Assembly: GCF_000158475.2 (NCBI RefSeq)
Contig: NZ_KI392031.1
Location: forward strand, 1,487,583-1,551,582
DNA length: 64,000 bases
DNA from: Oxalobacter paraformigenes
GTDB lineage: Bacteria; Pseudomonadota; Gammaproteobacteria; Burkholderiales; Burkholderiaceae_D
Direction of reading: 5' to 3'
Part shown: piece by piece, positions 47,348-56,057 of the stretch
Layout: each line of letters starts with the position of its first letter
Position numbering within the stretch: the first letter of the stretch is position 1
Made by a program: the position numbers and the translations under genes
The notes under the pieces: generated by a model
Databases searched by the model: none
What the model saw: only the letters and a program-made list of their open reading frames with translations
Told to the model about the DNA's origin: nothing

Positions 47348-47395
47348 ACTGTTTATATGTACAGTCTATCATACTGTACATATAAACAGTGTCAG
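47348..47395 (-). promoter_or_regulatory. SOS promoter with two LexA boxes
   Basis: Minus strand: -35 CTGACA (47390-47395), 16 bases, -10 TATGAT (47368-47373). Box A, ACTGTTTATATGTACAGT (47373-47390), fills the spacer. Box B, ACTGTACATATAAACAGT (47348-47365), covers the start site. Each fits the LexA consensus CTGT-N8-ACAG with the AT-rich centre. The two are exact reverse complements of each other, giving an 18-bp inverted repeat with a 7-base centre. A doubled operator overlapping the promoter implies very tight repression. Confidence 0.85.
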
Positions 47396-47511
47396 TTTCC
47401 CGCAACCAGAATGAAAACTGTCCCGTTAAAAATCCGGTCAGGGAAAAATGCGTGGGAAAGGAAGAAAAGGAATGAAATCCGATTATAGACACCGTCCAGC
47501 CGGATCGGTCG

Positions 47512-47550
47512 CCCGAAAAAAAATCTCCCGGTCTTTCGAACGGGAGATTT
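47512..47550 (-). terminator. Terminator of the 256-aa protein gene
   Basis: AAATCTCCCG / CGGGAGATTT stem (10 bp, 10-base loop). On the minus strand it is followed by eight T residues, 18 bases past the stop at 47568. It isolates the SOS unit from the gene upstream. Confidence 0.9.
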
Positions 47551-47567
47551 CTGCTAAACAGAAGAAA

Positions 47568-48338
47568 TCATTCGTTATTGATGTCCAGCAACCCGGAATA
47601 GCTGATAAACACTTTTTCACCCCGATAGAGCGGTAACGGCTTTTCCTCATCCTTCAGGGGCGTATCGCGCTGCTGGTGTTCATTGGCGAAACTGACATAG
47701 GCAAAATTTCCCTTGGCGCCTTTCGGTTCATAAGCGGCCTCAATCTCGTGAATATTGTCGGGAATTTTCGCTTCTTCCGGATAACGGACGGCCTGTACGA
47801 CAACCCACTGCAAACCGGTATCACCACCCAGCCAGATCGAAGGCTGCAACTCGGGATTGCTGTTCCAGCCCGTCACCGATTCCCCACTTTCTATCAGATT
47901 CTGGCGAACGACCTGAACGGCAAAATCGTGCAGTTCCCAATCCGTCATTTCAATTTTTTCATCCGTCACCAATGCGGGGGGATCAATGGGTTTGCGGTCT
48001 TTCTGCGAAACAAGACCCCAGCCTTTTTCAGCGGGAATCCAGTGACCGAAAGCAAATTTCATCGGCATAATGCAGGCATGGCCCTGGCACTCTTTAGCAA
48101 TCCTGACAAGATTCTCCTCGGTTCCGGGAGTCTTCAACTGGCCGCCCACATCCTCGATCCGCACAAAAAACAGCTGATTGCCCAGCCGGAAGGAAAGATG
48201 TTCCATAATCGGATGATCCAGATGGGCGCGTATCCAGGCCGGACCGCCTTCCACCTGACGCTGCAGATGGCCGCCTGCATCCTGCCAGCACTGGATAAAA
48301 TCATCTGTCAAAACGAGGGATTCGGTATTTGGCTGCAT
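47568..48338 (-). CDS. Hypothetical protein (256 aa)
   Basis: Soluble, acidic protein with no signal peptide. It begins with FIQCWQDAGGHLQRQVEGGPAWIRAHLDHPIMEHLSF-like helices and has a central GHWIPAEKGWGLVSQKD, then a second half with WELHDFAVQVVRQNLIESG and LQWVVVQAVRYPEEAKIP. CAGGAAAAAAATT precedes the ATG. I do not recognise the family; it looks like a genuine, well-conserved orphan. The gene at 48437 lies 98 bases upstream on the same strand and may be co-transcribed. Confidence 0.7.
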   Translation of the reverse strand: MQPNTESLVLTDDFIQCWQDAGGHLQRQVEGGPAWIRAHLDHPIMEHLSFRLGNQLFFVRIEDVGGQLKTPGTEENLVRIAKECQGHACIMPMKFAFGHWIPAEKGWGLVSQKDRKPIDPPALVTDEKIEMTDWELHDFAVQVVRQNLIESGESVTGWNSNPELQPSIWLGGDTGLQWVVVQAVRYPEEAKIPDNIHEIEAAYEPKGAKGNFAYVSFANEHQQRDTPLKDEEKPLPLYRGEKVFISYSGLLDINNE

Positions 48339-48436
48339 AATTTTTTTCCTGTTCGTTGGGAGAAGCAGTTATTGTACCGGACATTCCTGTCCGGAACGCA
48401 AGAGGAGCATCAAAACGGCGGGATCTTTTGGCGGTC

Positions 48437-48961
48437 TCATGCCTTGAAATGTTTCGAGACGAGTTCTTCCGGAGACGTTCCCTTGATGAATTCCGATTCC
48501 ACGATATGGATAAACGGCGGCATGCCGCCGCACCGGTTGATGACCGGAGTCGGACGAAGCCCGTTTGCCAGCAATACCTGCACAACCTGAAAATAATAGG
48601 GCAACACGCCTTCGATAAAATCCCAGCGTTTCGGGGCCGCAATGGAATAAAGCCAGCGGTCGACAAAATGGACCGGTTCCTCTCCGGAATGGTGCGACTG
48701 GGCAAGCGTCATGTCGTAGGCGTCTTTCAACACCTGTTTCAGCAAGGTTTCTTCCGCCCCCTGTATGAGCAATTCCCGGATAATAGCCACTTCATACTCT
48801 TTGACCGTGGGATAGCTTTCCCTGAAAACCCGTACGGACTGCACTCCCGTTTTGACCTCATGGACAATTTTGCTCTTTTTGAACCATCTCTGAAAAGCGC
48901 CGAGCAGAAACACAATCACTGTCGCCACGACAACGGCCGTTACTATCATCCATGTTTCCAT
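48437..48961 (-). CDS. Hypothetical membrane-anchored protein (174 aa)
   Basis: N-terminal membrane anchor (WMIVTAVVVATVIVFLLGAF, residues 4-23) followed by a basic stretch (RWFKKSK) and a helical cytoplasmic domain (EYEVAIIRELLIQGAEETLLKQVLKDAYDM). GAGGAGAGGTGA precedes the ATG at 48961. No family recognised. It is likely expressed with the 256-residue protein downstream. Confidence 0.65.
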   Translation of the reverse strand: METWMIVTAVVVATVIVFLLGAFQRWFKKSKIVHEVKTGVQSVRVFRESYPTVKEYEVAIIRELLIQGAEETLLKQVLKDAYDMTLAQSHHSGEEPVHFVDRWLYSIAAPKRWDFIEGVLPYYFQVVQVLLANGLRPTPVINRCGGMPPFIHIVESEFIKGTSPEELVSKHFKA

Positions 48962-49641
48962 TCACCTCTCCTCGCATCTGTCATGAAGGAACGCATTCAT
49001 GCCCATCCGTCAAACAGCGACTGCCATTTTTCAGGTTTTTTGTATTCTACCCCATGAACCAGCCTATACCGTGTTTCCTTCCCGCACACAGGCACCTTGC
49101 TGTTTCATCCCGTGAAGTGGCCACACAATGAAAAAACATTCTTTTGCCGCTACCTCCACCTGTCTGGCCAGCCAGCTTGCCCCAACACAACGCACTGTGC
49201 AGGAACTGAACAATCTTTCATTCATGACTTCTGCCATTCAGTTCCGCTCATGCCCTCGTCTTTATTCGAGATCGAAGGAAAATACAGTTATACAAGCAAC
49301 CTGTTGTTCAGATTAACAGGTGAGCAAATCGGCTGACAAATGGAATCACAAACCCGGTTGGAATACTTTTTCAGTTTTGCTTTCCCTTCAGGAATCCGAT
49401 GTCCTGAAATCAGACTGCTTAACAGGCCTCCTTCGTTACGAAAATAGAGAAAAAATTCAGCGTTTCAAAAGAAAGCAGGCTAAATATATAAAAGGCATTT
49501 ATCACCTTTTCTACTTCCACAAGGAAATACTTTAAGTACCGGCCCCTCAGGAAAACGGTTTTTTGAAATGCACTAATCGAAACCGCCACTATTCTTGAAC
49601 AATTACATACGCGAGTTAAACCATGATTTTTATTCAGGAAA
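48962..49641. other. Intergenic region without recognisable gene
   Basis: 680 bases, the longest gene-poor stretch of the accessory region. Frames of 62-82 codons on both strands have no ribosome binding site and no family likeness. It may be decayed mobile DNA linked to the recombinase remnant further right, but nothing in it proves that. Confidence 0.35.
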
Positions 49642-50070
49642 ATGATAAGGTTGCAAACACCGATCATTTTAAATCCCGATATGACTCTGGAAACCTGTTA
49701 CCGTTGCCCGGATTGCCATTATGAGCGCACACTCACATATGGTACACAATGGCAGCATGTGGATGAACTGCACCGATACCGCCGGGATATCGAACGGGGA
49801 AAATATGGAGATCAGGCAAAAAAATGGCTTTTAAAACATCCTGAAGGGATATTAACGATATCGACGGCATTATTTACCTGTCAACGTTGTGGAACACTGA
49901 AAGCGGCGGAACGGCTTTTGCTGGAATTCCAGGGCGTACGTTCCTGGGAAACGCCGGTGCGCTGCGCAACCTGTCACGTACCTTGCCAGCTGTTGATCTC
50001 GCCTCCGCCATCGCTTCCCTGCACAGCATGTGGAAAAACCTGTTTTTCCACACATCCATTTCCCTTGTAA
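49642..50070 (+). CDS. Zinc-ribbon protein of unknown function
   Basis: 142 residues with four CxxC pairs: CYRCPDC near 19-25, FTCQRCG near 79, VRCATC near 107, and PCTACG near 130, arranged as two zinc ribbons joined by a helical middle (DELHRYRRDIERGKYGDQAKKW). The last part looks like a classical C-x2-C...C-x2-C ribbon. Start uncertain: the ATG at 49642 has AGGAAA too close, and an ATG at 49681 lacks a site. Possibly a cargo gene of the former element nearby. Confidence 0.6.
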   Translation: MIRLQTPIILNPDMTLETCYRCPDCHYERTLTYGTQWQHVDELHRYRRDIERGKYGDQAKKWLLKHPEGILTISTALFTCQRCGTLKAAERLLLEFQGVRSWETPVRCATCHVPCQLLISPPPSLPCTACGKTCFSTHPFPL

Positions 50071-50230
50071 CGATAAGGCTCGCGCAATGTGTAAGCTATT
50101 TTTCCTTTGGCATGAAACAGAGAGAGTGCCAGTTAAAAAACACTTTCTCCGTGAATAAAAAAATAGTGACATTTATCCCTTCTTTAATTGACAATCCGGC
50201 GAAAGCGATTGCCAAAACTGGAATACAGAC

Positions 50231-50449
50231 ATGCCATGCCGCCTTTGCGAACCGCCCGTATTCGGAGATCCCTGTCAAACCTGGCATACGTATGCATCCA
50301 TGACGTTGTCTTCCGGAGAAGCGCCGATGTGGGTTACGCACCAGAGGGGACATAGAGACTGGACAATGATCGGCAAAATTTACGGGAAATGGATCCAGAA
50401 CGCACAGCCTGAAGCAGGTAAAAAGGTCGTAGAAATGTTCCGAAAATGA
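50231..50449 (+). pseudogene. Tyrosine recombinase (phage-type integrase) C-terminal remnant
   Basis: The frame reads TWHTYASMTLSSGEAPMWVT, then HRDWTMIGKIYGKWI and stops at 50449. This is the catalytic end of tyrosine integrases (RHTYASxLLSxGxxPxWVxxQxGHxDxxMIxxxYgxW). The family Arg before HTYA is Trp here. Just upstream the match continues in the next frame (RIR) after a one-base shift near 50266. The N-terminal catalytic domain is gone. It lies about 160 bases from tRNA-Ser, the usual place of an integrase beside its attachment site. Confidence 0.85.
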
Positions 50450-50505
50450 TGGGTAATTTTGTACTAATTACAGAGAGAAAAAATGTTCCGAAAATGTTCC
50501 GAAAT
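50433..50505 (+). repeat. AAATGTTCCGAAAATG direct repeats at recombinase end
   Basis: The 16-base word occurs at 50433-50448 (the last codons of the recombinase) and at 50481-50496, with a further overlapping partial copy (AAATGTTCCGAAAT) from 50492. Such short repeats between an integrase and its tRNA target can be arm-type binding sites. Confidence 0.55.
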
Positions 50506-50606
50506 CATACCTCATTTAACCCCTTTTCACCCCATTTTGACGATTTCTACCAAGAAATAAAAAAGCCGCAAATCGTTGATTTATAACGAATTACGGCTGA
50601 TATTCT

Positions 50607-50697
50607 TGGCGGAGAGAGGGGGATTCGAACCCCCGATAGGTTATTAACCTATACACGCTTTCCAGGCGTGCGACTTAAACCACTCATCCATCTCTCC
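50607..50697 (-). tRNA. tRNA-Ser (anticodon GGA)
   Basis: A 91-nt class II tRNA: acceptor GGAGAGA/TCTCTCC, anticodon stem-loop CACGC-CTGGAAA-GCGTG, long variable arm (ATAGGTTAATAACCTAT), T-arm GGGGGTTCGAATCCCCC, and encoded GCCA end. Its 3' end faces the recombinase remnant, which fits use as an integration site. Confidence 0.97.
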
Positions 50698-50732
50698 TGC
50701 AATGGACTACTTGTGAAGCGAAGCATTCTAGC

Positions 50733-50761
50733 ATAAAGACGAGGAAATTCCTCATCTTTAT
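50733..50761 (-). terminator. Terminator of acs
   Basis: A 14-bp stem ATAAAGATGAGGAA / TTCCTCGTCTTTAT (one G-T pair) starts 19 bases after the acs stop, between acs and tRNA-Ser. Confidence 0.7.
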
Positions 50762-50779
50762 GGCACTTTTTTGACGTCT

Positions 50780-52762
50780 TCACAACGAATTGCGGAGCTG
50801 TTCGAGGATAGCGGGATTTTCAAGAGTCGAAATGTCCTGTGTGATTTCTTCGCCTCGTGCAATAACACGCAGCAAACGGCGCATGATTTTTCCGGAGCGG
50901 GTTTTCGGCAGGTTCTCGCCAAATCGGATTTCCTTGGGTCGCGCAATCGGACTGATTTCTTGCGAAACCCACTTCCGCAAATCGGCTGCGATGGTTTTCG
51001 CCTCATCGCCTTTTGGCAATTCATTTTTCAAAATGACGAAAGCGCAGATGGATTCACCGGTCAGATCGTCCGGTTTGCCAACCACGGCGGCTTCCGCCAC
51101 CATCGGATGAGCGGAAAGCACAGATTCCACCTCCATGGTACCCAACGCATGGCCCGATACATTCAGCACATCATCAATACGGCCTGTAATGGTGAAATAG
51201 CCGGTTTCAGGATCACGGATAGCGCCATCGCCTGCCTGATACAGTTTTCCGCCCAGTTCTTCCGGCCAGTAATGGGTTTTGTAACGTTCGTCGTTACCCC
51301 AGACTGTCCGGATCATGGAAGGCCATGGACGGTTAATGACTAAAATGCCTCCTTGCCCCCAAGGCAGCTCCTGTCCGGTTTCATCGACGACACGGACAAA
51401 CATTCCCGGAAGCGGCAGGGTACACGAACCGGGCACCAAAGGCGTCGCACCCGGCATCGGCGCAATGACATGACCGCCGGTTTCGGTTTGCCAGAAAGTA
51501 TCGACAATCGGACAACGCTCCTTGCCGATATGCTTGTAAAACCAGAGCCAGGCTTCCGGATTGATTGGCTCGCCGACCGAACCGAGCAGTCTCAGGCTGG
51601 ACAAGTTGTACTGTTCGGGAGCGAACTGCGCATTTTCGTTACTGGCCTTGATCAGCGAACGGATTGCTGTGGGAGCGGTGTAGAAAATGCTGACCTTGTG
51701 CTTGTCGATGATTTCCCAGAAACGGCCGGCATGCGGCCAGGTGGGAACGCCTTCAAAAAGCACAATCGTCGCACCGACAGCCAGCGGGCCATAAGCGTTG
51801 TAGGTGTGTCCGGTAATCCAGCCGATGTCGGCCGTACACCAGAAAACATCCGTTGGCTTGATATCGAATGTCCAGCGCATGGTCAGGATGGCCCAAAGCA
51901 GATAACCACCGGAGGAATGCAAGGCGCCTTTCGGATTGCCGGTAGAGCCCGAGGTGTAAAGAATGAACAGGGGATGTTCGGCATTCACCCATTCGGGTTC
52001 GCAGATTTCAGCTTGCGATTGCGTCAATTCATGCATCCAGTGATCCCGGCCTTCCACAAAATCGATTTTGTCTCCGGTTCGCCGATAGATGACGACGTTT
52101 TCGACGGCATGGTTTTCGTTCATGGCAAGAGCGTCGTCCACAATGGCTTTTAGCGGCAAATGTCGCCCGCCACGGATCTGTCTGTCGGCAGTGATAACGG
52201 CGACAGCGCCTGCGTTCCCGATGCGTTCACTGAGCGATGGCGCGGAAAAGCCGCCGAAAACAACGGAATGGATGGCCCCGATCCGGGCGCAAGCCTGCAT
52301 GGCGACGATCGCTTCCACCGACATGGCCATATAAATGACGACACGATCGCCTTTTTGTATGCCCAGCGATTTCAGGCCATTTGCCAGTTTGCAGACCCGT
52401 TTGTGCAACTCCCGGTAAGTCACTTTCGTAACCGTTCCGTCGTCCGCCTCGAAAACCACCGCGTCCTTGTCAGCGTTGCCGTTTTCGAGATTCCTGTCGA
52501 GACAGTTATAGGAGACGTTCAGTTCGCCATCTTCAAACCATTTATAAAATGGCGGGTTGGTTTCGTTCAACACTTTGGTGAACGGTTTGCGCCACAGCAC
52601 ATTTTCTCGCGCCAGTTCGGCCCAGAAGCCTTTGTAATCTTCTTCTGCCGCCCGGCACAAGGCACGGTAAGCATTCATTCCGGGAATAGCCGCGTTTTGC
52701 GCGAACGCTTCGGACGGATAATAAAAATGCGTTTCTTTCTTTTCGGATGGATTTGCTGCCAT
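50780..52762 (-). CDS. acs: Acetyl-CoA synthetase
   Basis: Activates acetate to acetyl-CoA through acetyl-AMP. About 660 residues: the P-loop-like [13 protein letters not shown] near 270, [46 protein letters not shown], and the acetylation/catalytic Lys in [13 protein letters not shown] near 626. I start it at the ATG at 52762 because AGGAG lies 8 bases before it; the upstream ATG at 52783 gives seven extra residues and has no site. Monocistronic. Confidence 0.97.
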   Translation of the reverse strand: MAANPSEKKETHFYYPSEAFAQNAAIPGMNAYRALCRAAEEDYKGFWAELARENVLWRKPFTKVLNETNPPFYKWFEDGELNVSYNCLDRNLENGNADKDAVVFEADDGTVTKVTYRELHKRVCKLANGLKSLGIQKGDRVVIYMAMSVEAIVAMQACARIGAIHSVVFGGFSAPSLSERIGNAGAVAVITADRQIRGGRHLPLKAIVDDALAMNENHAVENVVIYRRTGDKIDFVEGRDHWMHELTQSQAEICEPEWVNAEHPLFILYTSGSTGNPKGALHSSGGYLLWAILTMRWTFDIKPTDVFWCTADIGWITGHTYNAYGPLAVGATIVLFEGVPTWPHAGRFWEIIDKHKVSIFYTAPTAIRSLIKASNENAQFAPEQYNLSSLRLLGSVGEPINPEAWLWFYKHIGKERCPIVDTFWQTETGGHVIAPMPGATPLVPGSCTLPLPGMFVRVVDETGQELPWGQGGILVINRPWPSMIRTVWGNDERYKTHYWPEELGGKLYQAGDGAIRDPETGYFTITGRIDDVLNVSGHALGTMEVESVLSAHPMVAEAAVVGKPDDLTGESICAFVILKNELPKGDEAKTIAADLRKWVSQEISPIARPKEIRFGENLPKTRSGKIMRRLLRVIARGEEITQDISTLENPAILEQLRNSL

Positions 52763-52783
52763 TTCGTCACTCCTGTTTTTCAT

Positions 52784-53106
52784 GGCCTGCCGCTACGGTC
52801 TGGCGGCGCTGGCCGAACTCTTCTTTTGAATGAGTACATCTTTCATGAAGCCGGTACATTACTGTTCAGGGAATTCCCCTCTTTGCCCCGCTCCATTTCC
52901 GCCGGGATGAACAAGCTGTCTGACCGGCTTCTTATATCAAAATTAATATGATATATATAAAAATTAAATATAAGAAAACGGAAGATAGCCTAACCTGAAT
53001 TTTTCGTCAAACAACTTTTTCATTTTTTGCCGGCACCTCAGCATTTATTTCATTCGCATCTGCCGAAAGAAGGCTTTAAAATAATCCGTACAGTGACAAA
53101 CAGCTT
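52784..53106. other. Intergenic region acs-fumarase
   Basis: About 320 bases between divergent genes, with a very AT-rich block at 52935-52980 (TATGATATATATAAAAATT). It likely holds both promoters. No gene-like frame. Confidence 0.4.
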
Positions 53107-54681
53107 ATGCCGTCTTTTTCAACCGGATCCAGTACGCAAATGACCACCACTATCAAGCAGGACGACCTGATCGATTCCATTGCCGCAGCGCTCCAGTACA
53201 TCAGTTATTACCACCCTCTCGACTATATAAAACATCTGGCCCAAGCTTATGAAATAGAACAAAGCCCGGCGGCAAAAGACGCTATCGAACAAATATTGAC
53301 GAATTCACGGATGTGCGCGGAAGGCAAACGGCCGATCTGTCAGGACACGGGCATTGTCAACGTCTTTTTGAAAGTCGGCATGGACGTCAGATGGGAAGGC
53401 TTTACCGGCAGCATCCACGACGCCATCAACGAAGGGGTAAGGCGCGCCTACACGTTTCCGGACAACAAACTCCGCGCGTCGGTGGTCAACGACCCGCAAT
53501 TCGAACGCAAGAATACGAAGGACGATACGCCGGCTGTCATCGTGATGGATATCGTTCCCGGCAATACCGTTGACGTTACGGTCGGCGCCAAGGGAGGCGG
53601 TTCGGAAAACAAATCGTCGCTGAAGATGCTGAATCCGTCCGATTCTCTGGTCGATTATGTGCTGGAAACAGTCGAACATATGGGAGCGGGCTGGTGTCCA
53701 CCCGGCATTATCGGTATCGGTATCGGCGGAACGGCGGAAAAAGCGGTTCTGATGGCCAAGGAAGCGGCGATGGAAACCATCGATATGGCCGAGCTGAAAC
53801 GGCGTGGTCCGCAGAACAGGCTGGAAGAATTGCGCATCGAACTGCACGACAAAATCAATGCGCTGGGTATCGGTGCCCAGGGCGTCGGCGGCCTGACAAC
53901 GGTCCTGGACGTCAAGATTAACATGTACCCGACGCATGCCGCTTCCAAACCGGTCGCGATTGTCCCGAATTGCGCCGCGACGCGCCATGCCCATTTCGTG
54001 CTTGACGGGTCGGGCCCCGTTTATCTCGAACCGCCATCCCTGTCCGATTGGCCGCAGATCAGCTGGCACCCGGACGTGGAAAAATCGACCCGTGTCAATC
54101 TGGACACGCTGACTAAAGAAGAAGTCGCGTCCTGGAAACCGGGACAAACCCTGTTGTTGAACGGCAAAATGCTGACCGGCCGTGACGCGGCGCACAAGCG
54201 GATTCAGGACATGCTCGCAAAAGGTGAAAAACTCCCGGTCGATTTCACCAATCGGGTGATTTACTATGTCGGCCCGGTCGATCCGGTACGGGACGAAGTG
54301 GTGGGGCCTGCTGGTCCTACCACATCCACACGCATGGACAAGTTCACGGAAATGATGCTGGGTCAAACCGGCCTGATCGCCATGGTCGGCAAAGCCGAAC
54401 GCGGCCCTTCCGCCATTGATGCGATCAAAAAACACCGGTCGGCTTATATGATCGCCGTTGGCGGCGCCGCTTATCTGGTTTCCAAAGCGATCAGGGAGGC
54501 AAAGGTTGTCGCTTTTGCCGATCTGGGCATGGAAGCGATTTACGAATTCGAAGTGAAAGACATGCCGGTCACTGTCGCAGTTGATTCCAGCGGTACATCG
54601 CTGCATACCACCGGCCCGGCAGAATGGTCGGCAAAAATCGCCAATTTCCGGGATGGAAAAATTCCGAGGGCGTCGAACTGA
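53107..54681 (+). CDS. Fumarate hydratase, class I (iron-sulfur)
   Basis: Oxygen-sensitive [4Fe-4S] enzyme interconverting fumarate and malate. 524 residues, single-chain form. The N-terminal half has MCAEGKRPICQDTGIVNVF (first cluster Cys region), PPGIIGIGIGGTAEKAVLMA, and VPNCAATRHAHF; the C-terminal half has VGPAGPTTSTRMDKF and AVGGAAYLVSKAI. A second ATG (53140) would give a start nearer to family average; neither has a strong ribosome binding site. A class I fumarase suits an anaerobic or microaerobic life. Confidence 0.93.
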   Translation: MPSFSTGSSTQMTTTIKQDDLIDSIAAALQYISYYHPLDYIKHLAQAYEIEQSPAAKDAIEQILTNSRMCAEGKRPICQDTGIVNVFLKVGMDVRWEGFTGSIHDAINEGVRRAYTFPDNKLRASVVNDPQFERKNTKDDTPAVIVMDIVPGNTVDVTVGAKGGGSENKSSLKMLNPSDSLVDYVLETVEHMGAGWCPPGIIGIGIGGTAEKAVLMAKEAAMETIDMAELKRRGPQNRLEELRIELHDKINALGIGAQGVGGLTTVLDVKINMYPTHAASKPVAIVPNCAATRHAHFVLDGSGPVYLEPPSLSDWPQISWHPDVEKSTRVNLDTLTKEEVASWKPGQTLLLNGKMLTGRDAAHKRIQDMLAKGEKLPVDFTNRVIYYVGPVDPVRDEVVGPAGPTTSTRMDKFTEMMLGQTGLIAMVGKAERGPSAIDAIKKHRSAYMIAVGGAAYLVSKAIREAKVVAFADLGMEAIYEFEVKDMPVTVAVDSSGTSLHTTGPAEWSAKIANFRDGKIPRASN

Positions 54682-54707
54682 ATGCCGTCACCTGAGAAAG
54701 CCTGAAT

Positions 54708-55529
54708 ATGCTTTTATTCTCCGGCCCGATTGGCGTCTTTGATTCCGGTGTGGGTGGCCTGTCTGTCCTGAGACACATCCGCAGCCAGTTACCTGGCGAG
54801 AACCTGATTTATTTTGCCGATTCCGGGTATGCGCCTTATGGCGACAAATCCGAGGAATTCGTCATCGAACGCGCGTTCAAAATCGCCGGTTTCTTCCTGA
54901 AACAGGGTATCAAGGCACTGGTCGTGGCCTGCAATACGGCAACAGCCATAACGATTCATCTTTTGCGGGAAAAATATCCGGAACTGCCGATTGTCGGGGT
55001 AGAACCGGGCCTGAAACCGGCAGCCGCCAAGACGATAACCGGCATTGTCGGCGTCATGGCAACCGAGCGGACACTGGCCAGCAATAAATTCCACGTATTG
55101 CACCAGCTGCTGAACGACCAGACAGGAGTGCATTTCATCATGCAGCCCTGTCCGGGCATGGCCGATCTGATCGAACATGAAGAACTGGATTCCGAACCGG
55201 TTTTCAATCTGGTTCGCCGCTACCTGACGCCCATTCTCGAGCAGAACGCCGACACGGTCGTGCTGGGTTGTACACATTATCCTTTCGTCCGCCATGTGAT
55301 TGAAAAGATCGCTGCCGAAGCGGGCAATCCCTCGCTCCACATTATCGACACAGGCTACGCTGTAGCCCGTCAGCTGAAACATCTGCTGGATATTTACGGA
55401 TTGAACAGCAAGGGAAGGGAAACGGATATCCAGACAGCAGCGTTCACTTCCGGCGATCCCCAGACGATTTCCCGTCTGATAGGCCGATTACTGCAAATCG
55501 ACATGCCTGTTTCTTATTTATCGTTATAA
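54708..55529 (+). CDS. murI: Glutamate racemase
   Basis: Makes D-glutamate for peptidoglycan. 273 residues with both catalytic Cys motifs, VVACNTATA (near 75) and VLGCTHYPF (near 187), and the opening PIGVFDSGVGGLSVLRHI. It begins 26 bases after fumarase and may be co-transcribed with it and with the lipoprotein downstream. Confidence 0.97.
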   Translation: MLLFSGPIGVFDSGVGGLSVLRHIRSQLPGENLIYFADSGYAPYGDKSEEFVIERAFKIAGFFLKQGIKALVVACNTATAITIHLLREKYPELPIVGVEPGLKPAAAKTITGIVGVMATERTLASNKFHVLHQLLNDQTGVHFIMQPCPGMADLIEHEELDSEPVFNLVRRYLTPILEQNADTVVLGCTHYPFVRHVIEKIAAEAGNPSLHIIDTGYAVARQLKHLLDIYGLNSKGRETDIQTAAFTSGDPQTISRLIGRLLQIDMPVSYLSL

Positions 55530-55576
55530 ACGCCATGCTTTCTTTTTCAACCTGCCATTCATACAGGAAAACGACC

Positions 55577-55921
55577 ATGAAACGTTTATTTCTCTTGCTG
55601 GTTCTGCCGCTGGCCGCCTGCAGCACACCCGACAGCAACGACATCAGCCAGAACCTGCTGCCGCTTCCTCCCAATGCTGTCAGCTATCAGTGCGACAGCG
55701 GGAACCGGATCATTGCGACCTATCCGACAACCGAAACGGCCGAAATCAGATATCAACAGGAAACCATTCCCATGCAGATCGCCATTTCCGCCAGTGGCGC
55801 CCGTTATGTGGGCGACGGACTGGTCTGGTGGACAAAAGGCCAGGACGGCACCCTGTTCAAGGCGGTCAACGGCAATGAAACCGGCGATCTCATCGAACGC
55901 TGCACAGAAGTCCTGAAATAA
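55577..55921 (+). CDS. mliC: MliC-family lipoprotein (C-type lysozyme inhibitor)
   Basis: 114 residues: lipoprotein signal (FLLLVLPLAACS, lipobox LAAC) and a MliC domain (VSYQCDSGNRIIATYP near 37-52, then MQIAISASGARYVGDGLVWWTKG). These proteins block host C-type lysozyme with a Ser/Lys loop, and a matching SGARYV loop is present. The ATG at 55577 follows CAGGAAAACGACC and gives the lipoprotein signal; the open frame extends to 55535. It is 47 bases after murI, fitting a cell-wall theme. Confidence 0.88.
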   Translation: MKRLFLLLVLPLAACSTPDSNDISQNLLPLPPNAVSYQCDSGNRIIATYPTTETAEIRYQQETIPMQIAISASGARYVGDGLVWWTKGQDGTLFKAVNGNETGDLIERCTEVLK

Positions 55922-56057
55922 GGGGATAATGAATTCAGCGGGCAAGCGTCTTCCCCATTATTTCCGGCTATAAAAACAGGGGTGGAAACGGCATACCTGA
56001 GCCTGTCTTCTGTTACCATTGTTTCTGACTTCATTTCAATTAACCGAGGGGATATTC

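Noticed and set aside
47348-47390. The 18-bp inverted repeat as a Rho-independent terminator
   Set aside because: AT-rich stem without T-run, no gene ending nearby; each arm is itself a LexA box, so an operator fits much better.
47448-47636. Plus-strand frame to the right of the LexA boxes as alternative SOS target
   Set aside because: It lacks a ribosome binding site, runs through a terminator and into the antisense of the 256-aa gene, and no -10/-35 faces it.
49320-49535. 71-codon frame upstream of the zinc-ribbon gene
   Set aside because: No ribosome binding site and random-looking composition.
53305-54606. 433-codon minus-strand frame opposite fumarase
   Set aside because: Long but shows only mirrored composition of the real gene, which has clear cluster motifs.
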